From the NCBI GenBank assembly GCA_044238145.1, contig JBIIDT010000006.1, positions 1-64,000 on the forward strand: a stretch of DNA of 64,000 nt. Direction: 5' to 3'. Made by a program: the position numbers and the translations under genes. Under the pieces are notes generated by a model. The model saw only the letters and a list, made by a program, of their open reading frames with translations. It was not told the DNA's origin and searched no databases. This stretch comes from QWPN01 sp044238145. GTDB taxonomy: Bacteria; Planctomycetota; Planctomycetia; Pirellulales; UBA1268. Below are positions 59,242 through 64,000 of this stretch, piece after piece. How positions within the stretch are numbered: the stretch's first letter is position 1; each line of letters begins with the position of its first letter.

Positions 59242-60480
59242 ATGAGCCTGCCGCCCCTCCGCGCCTCCGAGCACCTCCACGACGTCCGCTACGAGATTCG
59301 CGGGGCGCTCGCCCGCCGCGCCGAGCAGCTCGAGCGGGAGGGGCACGAGATCGTCAAGCTCAACATCGGCAACCCCGGGGCCTTCGGCTTCCGCATGCCG
59401 GGGTCGATGCGGGTGGCGATCGTGGAGAACCTCCACCAGGCCGATCCCTACTCGCACCAGAAGGGCATCTTTCCGGCCCGCGAGGCGGTGGTGATGCAGC
59501 AGCAGAGCCGCGGCGTGATGGACGTCACGGCCGACGACGTGTTCATCGGCAACGGCGTCTCCGAACTGATCATGCTCGCCATGCGGGCGCTGCTCAATCC
59601 GGGCGACGAGGTGCTCGTGCCCAGTCCCGACTATCCGCTGTGGACGGCGTCGGTCGTGATCCACGGGGCCCGCGCGGTGCACTACCCCTGCCGGCCGGAG
59701 CGGGGATTCGTGCCCGACCCCGCCGAGGTCGAGGCCCTCGTCACCGAGCGGACGCGGGCCCTCGTGCTCATCAACCCCAACAACCCCACCGGCGCCGTCT
59801 ATCCGCGGGAGGATCTCGAGCGACTCGCCGACATCGCCGAACGGCGGCACCTCGTGCTCTGCGCCGACGAGATCTATGACGAGATGCTCTACGGCGACGC
59901 CGAGTTCGTGCCCACGGCGACACTCGCCCGCCGCGGCCTGTGCCTCACCTTCGGGGGCCTGAGCAAGGTGTGGCGGGCCTGCGGCCTGCGGGTCGGCTGG
60001 CTGGTGTTCTCGGGCGAGCGGGATCATGCCCGCGACTACATCCAGGCCGTCGAACTGCTCGCCTCGCTGCGGCTGTGCTCGAACGTTCCGGGGCAGTACG
60101 CCGTGCAGACGGCGCTCGGCGGCTACCAGTCGATCTTCGAGCTCACGCGGCCGGGCGGTCGGCTGCACGCCACGCGGGCGGCCCTACTGGAGGCGGTCGC
60201 CCGCAGCCGGTATCTCACCGTCGTGCCGCCACAGGGGGCGATGTACGCCTTCGTCCGGGTGCACGCCGAGCGGCTACCCGGCGGCGTCGCCGCGTTCGAC
60301 GACCAGTCCTTCGCGCTCAACCTGCTCGAGCGGAAGCACGTGCTGGTGGCGCCGGGATCGAGCTTCAACGTCCCTTACCGGGACCATTTCCGGGTCACGC
60401 TCCTGCCGGACGCCGAGCAGATGGCGGACGTCTTCGCGCGGATCGAGTCGCTGCTCGACGACTACGCCACGCCGGCGTGA
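59242..60480 (+). CDS. Class I/II aminotransferase (AlaA-like)
   Basis: 412 residues of the PLP-dependent fold-type I family. IVKLNIGNPGAFGFRMP, then FIGNGVSELIMLAMRALL, VPSPDYPLWTASVVIHGARA, LVLINPNNPTGAVYPREDLE, CADEIYDEMLYGDAEFVPT and FGGLSKVWRACGLRVGW with the internal-aldimine lysine identify the fold. The C-terminal Arg that binds substrate carboxylate is in NVPYRDHFRVTLLPD. The HQKGIFPAREAV segment favours the alanine-aminotransferase-like (AlaA/AlaT) group. It may move amino groups between glutamate and pyruvate. Its start is supported by the TAGAGT 6 bases upstream. Confidence 0.94.
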   Translation: MSLPPLRASEHLHDVRYEIRGALARRAEQLEREGHEIVKLNIGNPGAFGFRMPGSMRVAIVENLHQADPYSHQKGIFPAREAVVMQQQSRGVMDVTADDVFIGNGVSELIMLAMRALLNPGDEVLVPSPDYPLWTASVVIHGARAVHYPCRPERGFVPDPAEVEALVTERTRALVLINPNNPTGAVYPREDLERLADIAERRHLVLCADEIYDEMLYGDAEFVPTATLARRGLCLTFGGLSKVWRACGLRVGWLVFSGERDHARDYIQAVELLASLRLCSNVPGQYAVQTALGGYQSIFELTRPGGRLHATRAALLEAVARSRYLTVVPPQGAMYAFVRVHAERLPGGVAAFDDQSFALNLLERKHVLVAPGSSFNVPYRDHFRVTLLPDAEQMADVFARIESLLDDYATPA

Positions 60481-60500
60481 GCCGCCGGGCGGGATCGTGG

Positions 60501-60506
60501 TACAAC
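60501..60506 (+). promoter_or_regulatory. -10-like hexamer 7 bases before a start codon
   Basis: TACAAC at 60501-60506, seven bases before the lipB-like ATG at 60514. A GAGGGG sequence also lies between, so either a leaderless or a conventional start is possible. Confidence 0.25.
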
Positions 60507-60513
60507 GAGGGGC

Positions 60514-61293
60514 ATGACAGCCCGTCCCGAACCGCCGTTTTCGTCGCGTGGCGCCGCCCGGCGGCCGCTCGCCGTCTGGCTCGCCGGCCGGATCGGCTGG
60601 GATGCCTACGCGACCCTGGCGGAGCGGCTCGCCTGGGAGGTGTCGGAGCCCGGCGGCCGGCCGCCGACGCTCCTCGTCACCGAGCTCGAGCCCGCCGTCA
60701 CGATCGGCCGCCTCGGCTCGCGGGCCGACGTCGACTTCTCCGCCGAGGACCTGCGGAGCCGCGGGCTCGCCGTCCGGTTCGTCGGCCGTGGCGGCGGCGC
60801 GGTGCTCCACGGCCCGGGCCAGGTGTTCGTGGCCCTGTTCGCGGCGCTCGAGGATCTCGGCCTCGGTCGTCACGACGTCGGGTGCTACGTGGCCCGGTTC
60901 GAGGCGGGCCTGGCGGCGGCGGTGGAGCGCATGGGCGCGAGCCCCGGCCGGCGGCCGGGGAGGCACGGCCTGTTCGGTCGCACCGGGTTGCTCGCGGCGG
61001 TCGGCATCGCCGTCCGCCGCGGCGTCGCCTGTCACGGCGGGTTCGTGAACGTCTGCCCGGCGCTCGAGCCGTTCCGGCAGGTGCACGTCGGGGCCACCGG
61101 GGCGGAGGCCCTGGGGACCATGGGCTCGCTGGAGGCGGAGGTGCGCCGCAAGGTGCGGATGCAGGACGCCCGCACGGCGGTCACTGAGGGGCTCGCGAAC
61201 GCCTTCGCTTTTCCGCAGACCCAGATCCAGTCCGGCTTCCCGCTCGCCATCCCTCCCGCCGCCCGCCCGGAGCGCTTCAGCCGTGTCGGATGA
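60514..61293 (+). CDS. lipB: LipB-like protein missing both catalytic residues
   Basis: 259 residues of the LipB/LplA/BirA fold. The family signature RGGGAVLHGPGQ is at about 92-103, and GVACHGGFVNV is recognisable. In LipB a lysine and a cysteine form the acyl-transfer pair: the lysine precedes the '(I/V)xxLG' strand and the cysteine is in NPCG. Here the aligned positions are Leu (about 159) and Val (192, in QVHVGATG). A cysteine at 181 (NVCPALEPF) aligns where LipB has Asn. The protein either uses different chemistry, acts non-catalytically, or belongs to a divergent transferase subgroup. It overlaps lipA by 11 bases and lies immediately upstream of it. Confidence 0.78.
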   Translation: MTARPEPPFSSRGAARRPLAVWLAGRIGWDAYATLAERLAWEVSEPGGRPPTLLVTELEPAVTIGRLGSRADVDFSAEDLRSRGLAVRFVGRGGGAVLHGPGQVFVALFAALEDLGLGRHDVGCYVARFEAGLAAAVERMGASPGRRPGRHGLFGRTGLLAAVGIAVRRGVACHGGFVNVCPALEPFRQVHVGATGAEALGTMGSLEAEVRRKVRMQDARTAVTEGLANAFAFPQTQIQSGFPLAIPPAARPERFSRVG

Positions 61294-62239
61294 AAGGGCG
61301 ACCGCCGTGCACCACGTCCCGCTGCCGATCGTCGATGCCGGCGCCGCGCCGCAGGCCTGCGGCGGTGCGTCCGCACCGGCCACCGGGTCGCGGCGGCTGC
61401 CCCCGTGGCTGCGGCAGAACCTGGCCCCGGGCGGCGGGCACGCCGAGACCGCCCACCTGATCGCGGAACTCGACCTGGAGACGGTCTGCTCGTCGGCCAA
61501 GTGTCCCAACCGGCTCGAGTGCTGGTCGCAGCGGACGGCGACGTTCATGATCCTCGGCAACGTGTGCACCCGCCCCTGCGGCTTCTGCTCCGTGCCCAAG
61601 GGGCGGACCGAGGCCCTGGAGGAGGACGAGCCCGAGCGGGTGGCCGAGGCGGCCCGACGGCTGGGGCTGGCCCACGTGGTGATCACGAGCGTGACCCGCG
61701 ACGACCTGCCCGACGGCGGTGCGGACCACTTCCGCCGCACGGTCGAGGCGGTGCGGGCCGCGACGGGCGCCACGATCGAGGTCCTCGTGCCCGACTTCAT
61801 CGGCAAGGAGGGCGCCCTCGAGCGGCTCATGGCGGCCCGGCCCGAGGTCTTCAACCACAACACCGAGACGGTGCCGCGGCTCTACCGCACGGTCCGGGGT
61901 CGGAAGAGCGTCTACGCCTGGACGCTGCAGCTGCTGGCCGACGCCAAGCGGATCATGCCGGCCGTGAAGACCAAGACGGGCCTGATGCTCGGCCTGGGCG
62001 AGACCCAAGACGAGCTGCTCGACGTGTTCGCCGATCTGCTCGACCACGGTGTGGACTTCCTCACACTCGGGCAGTACCTCCAGCCGACGCTCGACAGCCT
62101 GCCGGTGGAGCGGTTCGTGCCGCCGGAGGAGTTCGACGCACTCGGCGCCACCACCCGGCGGATGGGGTTCCGCAAGGTGGCCAGCGGCCCGCTCGTGCGA
62201 TCGAGCTATCACGCCCGCGACATGGCCGAGGGTGGCTGA
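61283..62239 (+). CDS. lipA: Lipoyl synthase
   Basis: 318 residues from a GTG at 61283 that overlaps the lipB-like gene by 11 bases. LipA is a radical-SAM enzyme that inserts two sulfurs into octanoyl-lipoyl domains. The auxiliary cluster motif is complete (Cys69, Cys74, Cys80, in CSSAKCPNRLEC), and so is the SAM cluster motif CTRPCGFC (Cys95, Cys99, Cys102). The barrel follows (VVITSVTRDDLPDGGADHF, IEVLVPDFIG, VFNHNTETVPRLY, TKTGLMLGLGE, LTLGQYLQPT) and the final RSSYHA contributes the conserved serine. Every catalytic feature is intact, in contrast to its lipB-like neighbour. Confidence 0.96.
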   Translation: MSDERATAVHHVPLPIVDAGAAPQACGGASAPATGSRRLPPWLRQNLAPGGGHAETAHLIAELDLETVCSSAKCPNRLECWSQRTATFMILGNVCTRPCGFCSVPKGRTEALEEDEPERVAEAARRLGLAHVVITSVTRDDLPDGGADHFRRTVEAVRAATGATIEVLVPDFIGKEGALERLMAARPEVFNHNTETVPRLYRTVRGRKSVYAWTLQLLADAKRIMPAVKTKTGLMLGLGETQDELLDVFADLLDHGVDFLTLGQYLQPTLDSLPVERFVPPEEFDALGATTRRMGFRKVASGPLVRSSYHARDMAEGG

Positions 62240-62297
62240 GCGGACCCGCGCCGGGTATCCTCCCCGGCTGGTTCGATCGCACCCTTGGAGCATCCCC

Positions 62298-63059
62298 ATG
62301 GCCCCCTCGTCCGCCGTCCCCGGCCTCGACTCGATCCGCGACCTGTTCACCTCGGCCGAGCGGGCCGTGCTCGAATCGACCGCCGGCAAGGCGCTCGTCG
62401 CGGCGTCGCGGAAGCAGCTCGAGAAGACGCTCGCCCAGGCCCGCGCCCTGCGTGACAAGTGGCGCGACCTGCACGCCGGGCAGACGCGGAAGACGAAGCG
62501 GTCGGCGGCCGATACCGCGGCGGCCAACGCCCGGAGCCGCACCAAGACCGACGCGTTCACCGCCGGGATCGAGCGGGTCCAGGCCCGGCTCGCCGAGTTC
62601 GGCCTCGTGCCGGCGCCGAGCCGGACGCTGCCGGCCGTGACGAAGGCCGCCCGCAAGGCCGGCCACCGCACGGCGCGGGCGAGCGTGAAGGGGAAACTCG
62701 CCGCGACCGCGGCCGAGATCAACCGCAGTCGGGCCGCCCAGCCGGCCCGGTCGGAGGCCGCGGTGGTCCGGTCCGCGGCTGCGAAGGCGCCCCAGGGGGG
62801 CAAGAAGGCGGCCAAGCAGGAAGTGAAGAAGGGCGTGAAGAAGGCCGGCAAGAAGCGGCGCCCGACCGCGACGGCGGCGGCGGTGCTCGCGAAGGGGGGC
62901 GGCCAGCCGCTCCGCTTCGACGTCACGAAGCAGCGTTCAGCGAAGGCCTCGGCGACGGCCGCGCGGCTCAAGTTCGACGGCAAGGTGACGCGGCGCGGCG
63001 GCCATGTGCTCGCCGCCGGCAAGCGGCGGCAGGCGGCCCGCGACCGTCGGTCGCGGTAA
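62298..63059 (+). CDS. Lysine/arginine-rich protein
   Basis: 253 residues from the ATG at 62298. The N-terminal third is helical and mixed (GLDSIRDLFTSAERAVLEST, LEKTLAQARALRDKWRDLHA). From about residue 110 it becomes very basic and Ala-rich (AARKAGHRTARASVKGKLAA, GGKKAAKQEVKKGVKKAGKK), like histone-H1-type or ribosome-associated tails, and ends FDGKVTRRGGHVLAAGKRRQ. Binding to nucleic acid is likely (inference); a structural or regulatory role is open. It follows lipA by 58 bases and is convergent with the sigma-54 activator. Confidence 0.75.
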   Translation: MAPSSAVPGLDSIRDLFTSAERAVLESTAGKALVAASRKQLEKTLAQARALRDKWRDLHAGQTRKTKRSAADTAAANARSRTKTDAFTAGIERVQARLAEFGLVPAPSRTLPAVTKAARKAGHRTARASVKGKLAATAAEINRSRAAQPARSEAAVVRSAAAKAPQGGKKAAKQEVKKGVKKAGKKRRPTATAAAVLAKGGGQPLRFDVTKQRSAKASATAARLKFDGKVTRRGGHVLAAGKRRQAARDRRSR

Positions 63060-63087
63060 CCGCCACAGGGTCCGAGCCCGCGATCGG

Positions 63088-64000
63088 CTAGCCGTCGGCA
63101 GGCTCCTCGAGGCCGTGCTCCTGGAGCTTCTTGCGGAGCGTGTTGCGGTTGATGCCGAGCCGGGCCGCGGCCTTGAGCTGCACGCCGTTGCAGGCGGCGA
63201 GCATCTGGGCGATCAGTTCCCGCTCCACGCGGCTCACGATCCGCTCGAAGAGGGCGTCGTCGTCGGCTGCCGCCGTCGAGAGCCCCTGCTCGACGAGTTC
63301 CCGCGCCAGGCTGTCGAGGTCGCCGCCGCGTCCGGGGATGGCGACGGCCGGCGTGCGGTCGCCGCGGATCACCGGCGGCAGGAGGTCGAGCGTGAGCTCG
63401 TCGCCGGGGGCCATCACCACGCACCGCTCGACCACGTTCTGCAGCTCGCGCACGTTGCCCGGCCAGTGGTACTTCACGAGGGCCTCGAGGGCCTCCTTCT
63501 GGATGTGGACGACGTACCGGTCGTTCTCGCGGTTGTAGTGCTCGAGGAAGTGGCTGACGAGCGCCGGGATGTCGTCGCGTCGCGACCGCAGCGGCGGGAG
63601 GTGGATGGGCACCACGTTGAGGCGGTAGTAGAGGTCCTCGCGGAAGTGTTCCCGGGCCACCTCGTCGAGCAGGTCGCGGTTGCTGGCGGCGATGACCCGC
63701 GTGTCGACGCGGATCGTCTCGGTGTCGCCCACCCGTTCGAACTCCCGCTCCTGGAGCACCCGCAGCAGCTTGACCTGGAGCTTGGGCGTCGTGGAGTTGA
63801 TCTCGTCGAGAAAGATCGTCCCGGTGTGGGCCGCCTCGAAGCGGCCCGCCCGGTTGGCGACCGCACCGGTGAACGAGCCGCGGACGTGGCCGAAGAGCTC
63901 GCTCTCCAGGAGGCTTTCGGAGAGCGCGCCACAGTTGACGCGGACGAACGGCCCGCTGCCCCGCGGCGAGAGCTCGTGGATCGCCTTGGCGATCAGCTCC
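63088..64000 (-). CDS. NtrC-type sigma-54-dependent transcription activator (partial)
   Basis: The C-terminal ~304 residues are in the window; the gene continues past the right edge. The visible AAA+ part has VRVNCGALSESLLESELFGH, then GSFTGA (a variant of the sigma-54-contacting GAFTGA loop), Walker-B-like GTIFLDEINSTTPKLQVKLL and sensor regions REHFREDLYYRLNVVPIHLP. A Fis-type helix-turn-helix follows at the C-terminus (AAARLGINRNTLRKKLQEHG). It would activate sigma-54 promoters. The N-terminal sensor or receiver domain and Walker A are off the window. Confidence 0.93.
   Translation of the reverse strand, partial: ELIAKAIHELSPRGSGPFVRVNCGALSESLLESELFGHVRGSFTGAVANRAGRFEAAHTGTIFLDEINSTTPKLQVKLLRVLQEREFERVGDTETIRVDTRVIAASNRDLLDEVAREHFREDLYYRLNVVPIHLPPLRSRRDDIPALVSHFLEHYNRENDRYVVHIQKEALEALVKYHWPGNVRELQNVVERCVVMAPGDELTLDLLPPVIRGDRTPAVAIPGRGGDLDSLARELVEQGLSTAAADDDALFERIVSRVERELIAQMLAACNGVQLKAAARLGINRNTLRKKLQEHGLEEPADG

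Noticed and set aside
1..64000. tRNA, rRNA, CRISPR array, insertion sequence or prophage
   Set aside because: None recognised by eye: no cloverleaf with a GTTCGA arm in a plausible context, no regular spaced repeats, no transposase or integrase motif.

Overview
The window is 64 kb of very G+C-rich, densely packed bacterial chromosome, and it reads as a planctomycete, most likely of the Pirellulales type (inference). The support is a combination of traits: many secreted or membrane-anchored proteins of unknown function, a TIGR03790-type protein, an NfeD/NfeD/FloA flotillin cluster, a D-threonine-aldolase-like enzyme, a hopanoid-type RND exporter, GspE/PilT-type ATPases, a protein with planctomycete-style 'GPLxL' repeats, and extensive ATGA start/stop overlaps. 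By eye I see no tRNA, rRNA, CRISPR array, insertion sequence or integrase, and no gene-free stretch over 300 bases.

Layout. 1-2.4 kb: ECF sigma factor with a translationally coupled membrane partner, then a convergent alpha/beta hydrolase. 2.4-4.9 kb (minus): pyrE followed by a HEAT/TPR secreted protein and the hydrolase. 5.0-9.5 kb (plus): NfeD-long, NfeD-short, FloA and a small membrane protein, behind a recognisable sigma-70 promoter. 9.5-13 kb: hydroxyacid dehydrogenase, an intergenic promoter plus intrinsic terminator, an SH3-type protein and a convergent secreted protein. 13-21.2 kb: RND exporter, PLP-dependent D-amino-acid enzyme, rhomboid protease, Gfo/Idh/MocA oxidoreductase and a DEDDy exonuclease. 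21.3-31.6 kb: pectate-lyase-like protein, secreted proteins, nadA, a sugar isomerase-like/xylulokinase pair and a WD40 protein.

31.6-38.4 kb is one long same-strand run: membrane protein, thiS, thiG, hisF, pilT, a degenerate PilB-like ATPase, a CvpA-like protein and a membrane protein. 38.4-40.6 kb holds the clearest anomaly: a low-G+C secreted repeat-protein gene bracketed by two 79-bp direct repeats (71/79 identical), each of which is the 3' end of epmA. 40.5-44.3 kb (minus): metG, a universal stress protein and epmA. 44.5-55 kb: a thioredoxin-trypsin fusion, a histidine phosphatase, a TIGR03790 protein, an M28 peptidase, a lipoyl-like mini-protein, lnt, a coiled-coil protein with a 48-residue membrane protein, an MtfA-like peptidase and a beta-propeller protein. 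55-63 kb: a 1342-residue protein of unknown function, an aminotransferase, a lipB-like gene, lipA and a lysine-rich protein. The window ends inside an NtrC-type sigma-54 activator.

Themes. Several enzyme-fold proteins lack their catalytic residues (the NfeD protease domains, the PilB-like ATPase, the LipB homologue, the lipoyl-like domain). These may be scaffolds or regulators, or may act by unusual chemistry. Some genes have a -10-like hexamer 6-8 bases before the start codon, consistent with leaderless mRNAs. Biosynthetic functions present are pyrimidine (pyrE), NAD (nadA), thiamine thiazole (thiS, thiG), histidine (hisF), lipoate (lipA), lipoprotein acylation (lnt), Met-tRNA charging (metG) and EF-P modification (epmA).
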